64,000 nucleotides of DNA from Phyllobacteriaceae bacterium (GTDB taxonomy: Bacteria > Pseudomonadota > Alphaproteobacteria > Rhizobiales > Rhizobiaceae): assembly GCA_002708825.1 (NCBI GenBank), contig PAPF01000043.1, forward strand, positions 1 through 64,000. Direction: 5' to 3'. The position numbers and the translations under genes are program-made. Position 1 is the first letter of the stretch; every line of letters begins with the position of its first letter. Shown here in pieces: positions 55,660-64,000 of the stretch. Below the pieces are notes generated by a model. It had not been told where the DNA came from. It worked only from the letters and a program-made list of their open reading frames with translations, and ran no database searches.

Positions 55660-56543
55660 TGGTTGTCCGGTCCAAAACCTCGCGCGTCCTGCGCACCGTG
55701 GCCGGTTGGGCGGTCGTCGCGCTCTTCGCCTTCCCGCTCTATTACTGGCTGACGGTCGCCTTCAAGGACGGCAACGAGATCTTCAACTGGCCGCCCAAGA
55801 TCTTCTCCTTTACGCCGACGGTGAAGAATTTCGAGGAGGTCTTCGGCATTTCGCTGGGCTTCGGCTTCGGCGAACAGCGCGAGGTCCTGCCCGGCGGCGG
55901 CAACTGGCGCATGGGTCCGCGCCTTTGGGATTCCATCGTCATCGCCGTGCTTTCAACCGCGCTCGCCGTCTCGATCGCGACGCTGGCCTCCTACGCGCTC
56001 AGCCGCATGCATTTCCGCGGACGCCACCATTTCGTCTCCTGGGTCCTGTCGACGCGCATGATGCCGCCGGTCGCCGTCGCGATTCCGGTCTTCTTCATCT
56101 ACAAGGACCTGTCGCTGCTCGACACCTATACCGGCGTCATCCTCATCCATGCGCTGATGAACCTGCCGCTGGCGGTTCTGCTGATGAAGAGCTTCTTCGA
56201 CGACATCCCGCGCGAGATCGACGAAAGCGCCATGGTCGATGGCGCTTCGCGCTGGCTCATCTTCCGGCGCATCGTGCTGCCCATGGTCAAGGGCGGCATC
56301 GCCGCCACCGCCGTGCTGTGCTTCATCTTCTCCTGGACCGAATTCCTGTTCGTCCTGACGCTGACCCAGACCGGCCTGAAGACGGTTCCGGTGGTCTCGT
56401 CCACCTTCGTCACCTCGACCGGTACCGCCTGGGGAAACATGGCGGCGCTGGGAGCCGCGGCCATGATCCCGGCATTCCTGTTCATCCTGCTCGTGCAGAA
56501 GCACCTCGTCCGGGGGCTGACGCTCGGGTCGGTGAAGCAATGA
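55659..56543 (+). CDS. Carbohydrate ABC transporter permease (MalG-like)
   Basis: The 294-aa protein has six helices and an EAA loop PREIDESAMVDGASRWLIFRRIVLPMV near residue 185. An unusual insert of about 30 residues after the first helix (near 55-85) is Gly-rich. With the preceding gene it forms the CUT1 channel. Confidence 0.88.
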   Translation: MVVRSKTSRVLRTVAGWAVVALFAFPLYYWLTVAFKDGNEIFNWPPKIFSFTPTVKNFEEVFGISLGFGFGEQREVLPGGGNWRMGPRLWDSIVIAVLSTALAVSIATLASYALSRMHFRGRHHFVSWVLSTRMMPPVAVAIPVFFIYKDLSLLDTYTGVILIHALMNLPLAVLLMKSFFDDIPREIDESAMVDGASRWLIFRRIVLPMVKGGIAATAVLCFIFSWTEFLFVLTLTQTGLKTVPVVSSTFVTSTGTAWGNMAALGAAAMIPAFLFILLVQKHLVRGLTLGSVKQ

Positions 56544-56572
56544 TCCATCTGACTGTTCAAAGGGAGGAAACC

Positions 56573-58063
56573 ATGAACGACAGTGATCGCAAAATCTATC
56601 GCGCCAAGCTCGTGGACGACTTCGTCAAAGGGCGAATCAGCCGGCGCGCATTTCTGCGCAATGCCGGCATGTTCGGCCTCGGCGCGGCAGCCCTCGGCTC
56701 CGGCCTCGTCCGGCCCAGCCGCGTCATGGCGGCCGGCGGCGACCTGACGCCGTCCAAGGACGTTCTCGACTGGGTGCGCGAGGTCTCCAAGCCCTTCGCC
56801 GGGACGACGCTGCGCCTGGCGACCGAATCGACGCCGCCGTCCAACGCCATCAACAGCCAGTTGAAGCAGTATTTCGAGGAAGCCTCCGGCATGAAGGTGG
56901 AGATCGAGGTCCTGCCGCTGGAGCAGGTGCTCCAGAAGCTCACCCTCGACATCGCCTCGCAGCTCGGCACCTATGACCTTTATTACATCGACCAGTCCTG
57001 GGCCGCTTCCGTCAGCCGCGACGTCTTCGATCCGCGCGAGCAGATCGCCGACAAGCCGGATCTGGCCATGCCCGACTACAACATCGACGACTTCCTTCCG
57101 GCCCTCGTCGACGGCATTTCCAAGTATGAGGACCGCTGGGTGGGCGTGCCCTACGACATCCCGATCTTCATCATGCAGTACCGCAAGGACATCTACGACA
57201 AGATGGGCTTCAAGGCGCCCGAGACGCTGGAGGAATACTACGAGCAGGCCAAGGCCATCACCGACGAGATGGGCCCGGACATGTATGGCGCGACCGGCCA
57301 GATGAAGTCCGGCCATTATTCGCTGGAATGCGACTGGACGGCCTGGCTCTGGGGCCATGGCGGCTCCATCTTCAACGCCGACGGCAAGTTCTCCGGCAAT
57401 GACGAGCGCGGCCTGGAGGCGATGGACTACTGGACCCGTCTCTACAAGACCATGCCGCCCGGCGTGACCGGCTGGACATGGGACGGCCAGGGCCAGTCCG
57501 TCGCACAGGGTGTTGCGGCCTCGATGATGAGCTGGGGCGAGTTCTTCCCCTACTTCGACGATCCGAGCGCCACCAAGGTCTCGGGCCTCATGGAAGCGGC
57601 GCGCTGCCCCAAGCCCAAGCATGCCCTGCGCACGGTCAACGAGACCGGCTTCGGCGAAATCCCCGGCGTCGGCCACCAGGGCGGTTCCTCGCTCGCCGTC
57701 TCGCGCAACTCCAAGAACCCCGACGCGGCGTGGATCTTCATGCAGTGGGCCACCTGCTACGACACCCAGGTCCTCATCACGGCGCTGGGCGGTGGCACCG
57801 GCCCGACGCGCGAAAGCGTCTATGACGACCCGCGCATCATCGCCAACCGCCGTGTCGGCGCGGGCACGACCCGTCACCTCGACGTGGTGCGCGAGACGAT
57901 CGCCAAGGACATGGGCTCCGAACCGGATCTGCCGCAATGGGCGGAACTGTCGAACGACACCATCCCGGTGCGTCTCGGCAAGTACTTCGCCGGCGAATAC
58001 GGTTCCGCCAAGGAAGCCATGGACGACATCGCACAGGCGGTCGACAAGATCGTCCAGGGCTGA
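56573..58063 (+). CDS. Carbohydrate ABC transporter substrate-binding protein
   Basis: This 496-aa CUT1 binding protein begins with a twin-arginine signal (SRRAFLRNAGMFGLGAAALGS, residues 22-42), so it is probably exported folded by Tat. The mature part has TLRLATESTPPSNAINSQLKQYFEEASG and the usual type 2 periplasmic fold. ATG 56573 has aagggaggaaa upstream. A stem-loop follows its stop. The neighbours point to a polyol or glycerol derivative as ligand. Confidence 0.86.
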   Translation: MNDSDRKIYRAKLVDDFVKGRISRRAFLRNAGMFGLGAAALGSGLVRPSRVMAAGGDLTPSKDVLDWVREVSKPFAGTTLRLATESTPPSNAINSQLKQYFEEASGMKVEIEVLPLEQVLQKLTLDIASQLGTYDLYYIDQSWAASVSRDVFDPREQIADKPDLAMPDYNIDDFLPALVDGISKYEDRWVGVPYDIPIFIMQYRKDIYDKMGFKAPETLEEYYEQAKAITDEMGPDMYGATGQMKSGHYSLECDWTAWLWGHGGSIFNADGKFSGNDERGLEAMDYWTRLYKTMPPGVTGWTWDGQGQSVAQGVAASMMSWGEFFPYFDDPSATKVSGLMEAARCPKPKHALRTVNETGFGEIPGVGHQGGSSLAVSRNSKNPDAAWIFMQWATCYDTQVLITALGGGTGPTRESVYDDPRIIANRRVGAGTTRHLDVVRETIAKDMGSEPDLPQWAELSNDTIPVRLGKYFAGEYGSAKEAMDDIAQAVDKIVQG

Positions 58064-58083
58064 GAAACGGACATCAACCAACC

Positions 58084-58110
58084 GGAGCGGCGGCGCCTTG
58101 CCGCCGCTCC
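58084..58110 (+). other. Intercistronic stem-loop after the binding-protein gene
   Basis: An 11-bp perfect stem (58084-58094 with 58100-58110) with loop gcctt and no poly-T tract. It occupies the same position relative to a binding-protein gene as the stem-loop at 47696, suggesting a role in transcript processing or stability. Confidence 0.7.
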
Positions 58111-58148
58111 CCTGACCGGAAGAAACGCAAGCGAGGGAATACGGGATC

Positions 58149-58874
58149 ATGGCCGACAAACCGCTCATAGCAATCACGGGCGCCAGTTCCGGCATCGGCG
58201 AGGCAACGGCGCGCGCGTTTTCGGCGGCCGGCCATCCGGTGCTGATGATGGCGCGCCGCGTCGACCGCATGGAGGCAATGAACCTGCCGGACGCCGTCAT
58301 CGCGCAGGTGGATGTGCGCGACCGTGCCCAGATCGCCGAGGCCGTGGCGAAGGCGGAGGCGCAATACGGCCCCGTCGACATGATGTTCGCCAATGCGGGG
58401 CTTGCCCGCCTGGCCGATATCGGCCGCCAGCCGCCGGAAGAATGGGACGAGATGATCGACATCAACACCAAGGGTGTGATGAACACGGTCCACGCCGTCA
58501 TGAATTCCATGATGGAGCGCCGGCACGGTACGCTGGTGATGATGAGTTCCATTGCCGGGCGCAAGGTCTATCCGGACCACACCGTCTATTGCGGCACCAA
58601 GTTCTTCGTGCATGCGGTATCGGAGTCGCTGCGCGAATACCTGTCGGACTACAATGTCCGGGTTCTCGTGGTCTCGCCCGGCGTCATCGAGACCGAGGTG
58701 CTGAGCGGTGTTCTCGACGAGAAGACCCTGCGCGAATACAAGGAGAACAAGGTCCGCATGGGCGGTGGCATCGGTCCGGAAATCGTCGCGGACCTGATCC
58801 TCAATGCCTACCAGCTTCCCCAGGAAGCCCTTGTCCAGGAAATCTGCCTGACGCCCACGCGTCAGAAGTTCTGA
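58149..58874 (+). CDS. SDR-family oxidoreductase
   Basis: The 241-aa Rossmann enzyme has TGASSGIG at 10-17, a catalytic Ser at 133-134 (MSSIAG) and Tyr147/Lys151 in YCGTK. It belongs to the YdfG-like classical SDRs, which oxidise hydroxy acids or polyols. In this transporter operon it may oxidise the imported polyol before phosphorylation. The coenzyme is not certain. Confidence 0.85.
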   Translation: MADKPLIAITGASSGIGEATARAFSAAGHPVLMMARRVDRMEAMNLPDAVIAQVDVRDRAQIAEAVAKAEAQYGPVDMMFANAGLARLADIGRQPPEEWDEMIDINTKGVMNTVHAVMNSMMERRHGTLVMMSSIAGRKVYPDHTVYCGTKFFVHAVSESLREYLSDYNVRVLVVSPGVIETEVLSGVLDEKTLREYKENKVRMGGGIGPEIVADLILNAYQLPQEALVQEICLTPTRQKF

Positions 58875-58884
58875 GGCGCGTTGA

Positions 58885-59955
<1,071 letters not shown>

Positions 59956-61305
59956 GTGAACGATCCCATGACCCTGTCCGCCGGCACCCCGAGAAACTGG
60001 ACTGCCCTCATCGACGACATCTGCGAGGGGAAGTGGATCAATCCGCTCAACGGCAAGCGCTATCCGGCGCCACCCTATGACAGCATTGTCTTCGCCGAGA
60101 GCCTGAAGGGCCGCGAGGCCGATCTCGTTTCGGCGCTCGGATTCCAGGCGCCCTTCGCCGTCGTCTCGGACACCAACACCCACCGGGCGATGGGCGAACG
60201 GATCGCCCGCGCGCTCCGGCCGCTGGGCGAGGTCACCGAGATCGTGCTCGACCATCCCCATGCCGACATGGCGACGGTGCGCGATCTGACGGCGCGGCTG
60301 AAGCCTTTCGCCTCCGCCGTGGCGGTCGGCTCGGGCACTATCAACGACCTGACGAAATACGCCACCTTGCAGAACGGGACGCGCTATTGCGTCTTCGCGA
60401 CCGCCGGCTCCATGAACGGCTATACCTCCACCACCGCCTCCATCACGCTGGACAGCGGGCTGAAGGTTTCCCTGCCCGCCCAGGCGCCCGCAGGTTTCTT
60501 TGTCGATCTGGAGACCTGCGCCGAAGCGCCGGCCTGGCTCAACGCCGCCGGTTTCGGCGATTGCCTGTGCCGCTCCGTGGCCCAGATCGACTGGTGGATG
60601 TCGCACCGCATGCTGGGCACGGCCTATCACCATGTGCCCTACCTGCTGGAGATCCCCGACGAGATCGTCCTGATGGAGCAGGCATCCGGCATCGCGAAAG
60701 GCGACATCGAGGCGGTGGGAACCCTGTTCCGTGTCCTCACCCTCTGCGGGCTCGGCGTGAGCTTCACCGGCGTTTCCAATCACGGTTCGATGGGCGAGCA
60801 CCAGATCTCCCACTACATCGACTGCTTTGCCGGCGAACGGCATCCCGGTTCCGTCCATGGCCAGCAGGTCGGTGTCGCCACGCTGACCATGGCCCGCATC
60901 CAGCACCATTTCCTGCAGGACGAGACGCCGCCGCAGGTGGGCCCGACCCGTGTCGATCCCGAAGACATGGCGCGGCGCATGGGCGCCGAGGTGGCCGCCC
61001 AGTGCGAGGCCCTCTACCGGAAAAAGGCCTTTGACGAGGCCGGAGCGGAAGCGTTCAACCGCCGCATGGAACGCATCTGGCCCGAACTGCGCGCCGAATG
61101 CCTCGACATGGCAGTCGCACCGGATGTGCTGCGCCAGCATCTGGCGGATGCCGGCGGGCCGACCTCCGCCCAGTCGCTCGGCGTGCCGGTGGATTTCTAT
61201 CGCGAGGCCGTGACCCACGCCCACGAGATGCGCGACCGCTTCTCCTTCGCCGACATAGCCTGCGACAGCGGTGTCCTCGGCGCAATGGCCGCAAGGGAGG
61301 GCTGA
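59956..61305 (+). CDS. sn-Glycerol-1-phosphate dehydrogenase family protein (EgsA/AraM-like)
   Basis: The 449-aa protein belongs to the iron-containing alcohol dehydrogenase superfamily, glycerol-1-phosphate dehydrogenase branch. NAD(P) motifs are VGSGTINDLTKYA (124-136) and TAGSMNGYTST. The metal ligands fit Asp202 (GFGD), His282 or His286 (GEHQISH) and His301 (SVHGQQ). The family interconverts DHAP and sn-glycerol 1-phosphate and is best known from archaeal lipids and Bacillus AraM. The C-terminal extension of about 100 residues is long. GTG 59956 or ATG 59968 may start it. Here it probably serves catabolism. Confidence 0.8.
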   Translation: MNDPMTLSAGTPRNWTALIDDICEGKWINPLNGKRYPAPPYDSIVFAESLKGREADLVSALGFQAPFAVVSDTNTHRAMGERIARALRPLGEVTEIVLDHPHADMATVRDLTARLKPFASAVAVGSGTINDLTKYATLQNGTRYCVFATAGSMNGYTSTTASITLDSGLKVSLPAQAPAGFFVDLETCAEAPAWLNAAGFGDCLCRSVAQIDWWMSHRMLGTAYHHVPYLLEIPDEIVLMEQASGIAKGDIEAVGTLFRVLTLCGLGVSFTGVSNHGSMGEHQISHYIDCFAGERHPGSVHGQQVGVATLTMARIQHHFLQDETPPQVGPTRVDPEDMARRMGAEVAAQCEALYRKKAFDEAGAEAFNRRMERIWPELRAECLDMAVAPDVLRQHLADAGGPTSAQSLGVPVDFYREAVTHAHEMRDRFSFADIACDSGVLGAMAAREG

Positions 61306-61308
61306 TCC

Positions 61309-62115
61309 ATGCGGCCGATCGCCGACATGCCGGACGATACCGCGGCTGGCATCACGACTGTCTTCACCGACATCGACGACACCGTGACCACGGAAGGCCG
61401 CCTGCATGCCAGCGCATACCAGGCGCTGGAAGACCTGCACGAGGCCGGCATCGCGGTCGCTCCAATCACCGGGCGTCCCGCCGGCTGGTGCGACATGATC
61501 GCCCGTTTCTGGCCGGTGGCCGGCGTCGTCGGCGAGAACGGCGCCTTCTACTATGCCTATGACCATGCCGCGCGGAAGATGATCCGCAAGGCCCATCCCG
61601 CCGTCGAGGCACATCTCGCCGACCCGGCCCGGTTCGACCGCATCCGCGAGCGGGTCGCAAGCGAGGTGCCGGGCGCCGCGATCTCGGCCGACCAGCCCTT
61701 CCGTCTCGCGGATCTCGCCATCGATTTCCGCGAGGATGTCGACCCGCTGCCCGAAAGGGATGTGGCCCGCATCAAGGCGATCTTCGAGGAAGAGGGCGCC
61801 GTCGCGAAGGTGTCTTCCATCCATGTGAACGGGTGGTTCGGCGACTATGACAAGCTGACCATGGCGCGCACCTTCGCCGCCGATATCCTGGGTCTCGATG
61901 TTGCCGCGCGCAATGACGAGATCGTCTTTGTCGGCGACAGTCCCAATGACCAGCCCATGTTCGGCTTTTTCGCCAATGCATGTGGCGTGGCCAATGTGCG
62001 CGATTTCGGGGGACAGATCACCACGCCGCCGAAATGGGTGGCCTCCGGCAAGGGCGGCGCCGGCTTCCGCGAGATCGCGGACCGGTTGCTGGCGGCACGC
62101 AAGGGACGCGGGTAG
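61309..62115 (+). CDS. HAD-superfamily phosphatase (IIB)
   Basis: The 268-aa protein has the HAD nucleophile motif FTDIDDTVT (Asp21, Asp23), the motif II region APITGRPAGW and motif IV FVGDSPNDQPMF, with the C2B cap typical of sugar-phosphate phosphatases. It would dephosphorylate a sugar or polyol phosphate. aagggagg precedes ATG 61309. A phosphatase beside an FGGY kinase suggests that phosphate is moved between positions or intermediates. Confidence 0.82.
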   Translation: MRPIADMPDDTAAGITTVFTDIDDTVTTEGRLHASAYQALEDLHEAGIAVAPITGRPAGWCDMIARFWPVAGVVGENGAFYYAYDHAARKMIRKAHPAVEAHLADPARFDRIRERVASEVPGAAISADQPFRLADLAIDFREDVDPLPERDVARIKAIFEEEGAVAKVSSIHVNGWFGDYDKLTMARTFAADILGLDVAARNDEIVFVGDSPNDQPMFGFFANACGVANVRDFGGQITTPPKWVASGKGGAGFREIADRLLAARKGRG

Positions 62116-62130
62116 GGAAGGGCGAATGTC

Positions 62131-63669
62131 ATGAGCGATCTTGTCGTCGGTATCGATTCCTCGACAACGGCCACGAAGGCCATCGCCTGGACGCCGGATG
62201 GCAAGGCGGCGGCGGAAGGCCGAGCGGAGATCAGGCTTTTCAGTCCGCGGCCCAATCATTACGAGCAGGATCCGGGCGACTGGTGGGCGTCAACCCGCAC
62301 CGCGCTTTCACAGGTCACGGCCGCCGTGGATCCTGCGCGCATCAAGGCCGTTGCTGTCAGCAACCAGCGCGAGACACTTGGCATTTTCCGCCGCGACGGA
62401 TCGCCCGTGCGCCCGGCCATGGTCTGGCTGGACGACCGCGCCCGGCCGCTGGTCGATGAACTGGCGTCTGCGCTCGGCACCGATCCGGACGGAACGCCCA
62501 CCATCCACCGCATCTCCGGCAAGCCCGTGGACGTGATCCCGGCGGTCAACCGCATCTACTGGATGCTGCGCAACGAACCGGACCTGCATGCCGCAACCGA
62601 TGTCTTTTCCGATGTCCACGGTTACCTCACCTTCTGCCTGACCGGCCGCTGGGCGACAAGCTGGGCAAGCGCCGATCCGCTCGGCCTGTTCGACCTGGAG
62701 GCAAAGCAATGGTCGCCGCAGATCACGGCGGCCGCGGGCATCGACGCGGGCCGCCTGCCGCAACCGGAACATCCCGGCACGGTGCTCGGCGCCATCGGCA
62801 AGGCGGTCGCGGCCGAAACCGGCCTGCCGGAAGGCACGCCTGTCGTCGCCGGCGGTGGCGACGGCCAGCTTGCAGGGCTCGGATGCGCCGCGCTGACGCC
62901 GGACACCGCCTATCTGAACATCGGCACGGCACTGGTCTCCGGCATTTACGGCAAGGCTTTCCTCAACCAGCCGGCCTGGCGCACCATGGGCGGACCGACC
63001 GGCGAAGGCTATTACTACGAGGCCTGCGTGCGCGCCGGCACCTTCACGGTTAACTGGTTTCTCGACACGCTGTGCGCCGGGGAAGCCGGGACGCCGGGCG
63101 AAATCCTGGCGCGCCTGGAGCGCGAATGCGCGGACATCCCGATCGGCTCCCAGGGCCTGCTGATGGTGCCCTACTGGCAGGGCGTGATGTCTCCCTACTG
63201 GGACTCCGCGGCGCGGGGCGTCTATGTCGGCCTGTCCGGTGCCCATACCCGCGCCCACATGTTCCGCGCGCTGATGGAAGGCCTCGCGCTGGAACTGCGC
63301 CTGTCCGCCTCGGCCGCCGAACATGCCCTCGGGCAGACGGTGGAGCGCTACATCGCCATTGGCGGCGGCGCGGCTTCCACCCTGTGGAGGCAGATTTTCG
63401 CCGATGTCACCGGCAAGAGCGTCCAGCGGTCCGAAACCGTTGAAGCCTCGTCGCTCGGCGCGGCCATCTGCGCGGCGGTGGCGGCAGGATGGTATCCGGG
63501 TTTCCGCGAAGCCGCCGCCGCCATGACCGGGAAGATCGTGGCCGTGTCCGATCCGGACCCCGCCGCCCGGGCGCGCTATGACGAACTCTATGGCATCTAC
63601 GAAGGTCTCTACGAGCGGCTCAAGCCGGTCTATGCGGGCCTTGACCGCTTCCTGGGAGCGGGCGCGTGA
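62131..63669 (+). CDS. FGGY-family carbohydrate kinase
   Basis: The 512-aa kinase has the ATPase start VVGIDSSTTATKAIAW, AVAVSNQRET, the catalytic Asp region GGGDGQLAGLG and the C-terminal IAIGGGAAS. FGGY kinases phosphorylate glycerol, erythritol, xylulose and similar substrates; the exact one cannot be read here. The 3' end overlaps the GpsA-like gene (GTGA). Confidence 0.86.
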   Translation: MSDLVVGIDSSTTATKAIAWTPDGKAAAEGRAEIRLFSPRPNHYEQDPGDWWASTRTALSQVTAAVDPARIKAVAVSNQRETLGIFRRDGSPVRPAMVWLDDRARPLVDELASALGTDPDGTPTIHRISGKPVDVIPAVNRIYWMLRNEPDLHAATDVFSDVHGYLTFCLTGRWATSWASADPLGLFDLEAKQWSPQITAAAGIDAGRLPQPEHPGTVLGAIGKAVAAETGLPEGTPVVAGGGDGQLAGLGCAALTPDTAYLNIGTALVSGIYGKAFLNQPAWRTMGGPTGEGYYYEACVRAGTFTVNWFLDTLCAGEAGTPGEILARLERECADIPIGSQGLLMVPYWQGVMSPYWDSAARGVYVGLSGAHTRAHMFRALMEGLALELRLSASAAEHALGQTVERYIAIGGGAASTLWRQIFADVTGKSVQRSETVEASSLGAAICAAVAAGWYPGFREAAAAMTGKIVAVSDPDPAARARYDELYGIYEGLYERLKPVYAGLDRFLGAGA

Positions 63670-64000
63670 CACGGGTCGTCATCCTCGGCGCCGGCGTGAT
63701 GGGCACGGCCTTCGCGACGCCGCTCTCCGACAATGGCATGACGGTCGACCTCGTCGGCACCCATCTTGACGGGGATCTCGTCGCCGCCATGCAGGCAACA
63801 CGCGTCCACCCCCGGCTCAAGGCGGAGATCGGCGCGAACGTCACGCCCCTGCCGGACAGCGAACTGGCGGCCGCGCTGGCACGGCCCGCCGATCTTGTCG
63901 TCGTGGGCGTGTCCACGCCCGGTATCGGCTGGGCCATCGACCGCCTGGCCGAATCCATGACCGGCACGCCACCCGTCCTGTTGCTCACCAAGGGCATCGC
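63666..64000 (+). CDS. NAD(P)-dependent glycerol-3-phosphate dehydrogenase-like protein (partial)
   Basis: Only the first 111 residues lie in the window. They form a Rossmann domain with ILGAGVMGTAFATPLSDNG and LLLTKGIA, the GpsA pattern, which reduces DHAP to sn-glycerol 3-phosphate. GTG 63666 overlaps the kinase stop. The gene continues past the right edge. It may be a pathway paralogue; whether a housekeeping gpsA exists elsewhere is unknown. Confidence 0.8.
   Translation, partial: MTRVVILGAGVMGTAFATPLSDNGMTVDLVGTHLDGDLVAAMQATRVHPRLKAEIGANVTPLPDSELAAALARPADLVVVGVSTPGIGWAIDRLAESMTGTPPVLLLTKGI

Overview
The window looks like the replication-origin region of a high-GC alphaproteobacterium, most likely a member of the Hyphomicrobiales (Rhizobiales). 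The evidence is gene order: holA, parB, parA, rsmG, mnmG, mnmE, rho, hemJ and hemE on one side, ppsR, maf, aroE, coaE, dnaQ, secB, fxsA, timA, mltA, smr, hslUV, hisBHAFE and coaA on the other. Between hemE and ppsR is a noncoding stretch with four DnaA-box-like nonamers and a knot of GANTC (CcrM-type) sites: the probable oriC. Most genes on each arm point away from this gap. Six parS-like sites (ParB binding) lie between 3.4 and 24.3 kb.

The extreme left edge carries only the 3' half of a tRNA-Gly(GCC), followed by its terminator. I read this as the right-hand attachment scar of an element integrated to the left of the window.

Core block, 0.3 to 27.9 kb: replication and segregation genes, tRNA modification, rho, late heme steps, the oriC gap, shikimate and CoA genes, SecB, TimA, MltA and Smr, an hslV / membrane protein / hslU operon, and a histidine operon whose hisA and hisF leaders carry related duplicated DNA plus a rhizobial-type palindromic repeat.

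A tRNA-Arg(CCG) at 28.0 kb marks a sharp change to accessory catabolism. From 28.2 to 51.9 kb lies a CoA-thioester degradation region with two FCD-type GntR regulators: three enoyl-CoA hydratase family proteins, an APH-type kinase next to an acyl-CoA dehydrogenase with Asp at the usual catalytic Glu position (a split ACAD10/11 or LvaA/LvaC-like pair), an acyl-CoA ligase, two CaiB-type CoA transferases, a hotdog thioesterase, a hydantoinase/oxoprolinase-type HyuA/HyuB pair, a second acyl-CoA dehydrogenase, a thiolase-like protein lacking the nucleophilic Cys with its DUF35 partner, a Liv-type ABC importer and an SDR. Together they suggest uptake, CoA activation and oxidation of an unknown acid, perhaps reached through a lactam or hydroxy acid.

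From 52.0 kb to the right edge is a SorC-controlled polyol or glycerol-phosphate region: glpD and the SorC gene on one strand, and divergently an ABC sugar importer, an SDR, an sn-glycerol-1-phosphate dehydrogenase homologue, a HAD phosphatase, an FGGY kinase and a GpsA-like gene cut by the window edge. Three unrelated glycerol-phosphate dehydrogenase folds in one locus is the most unusual feature of this part.
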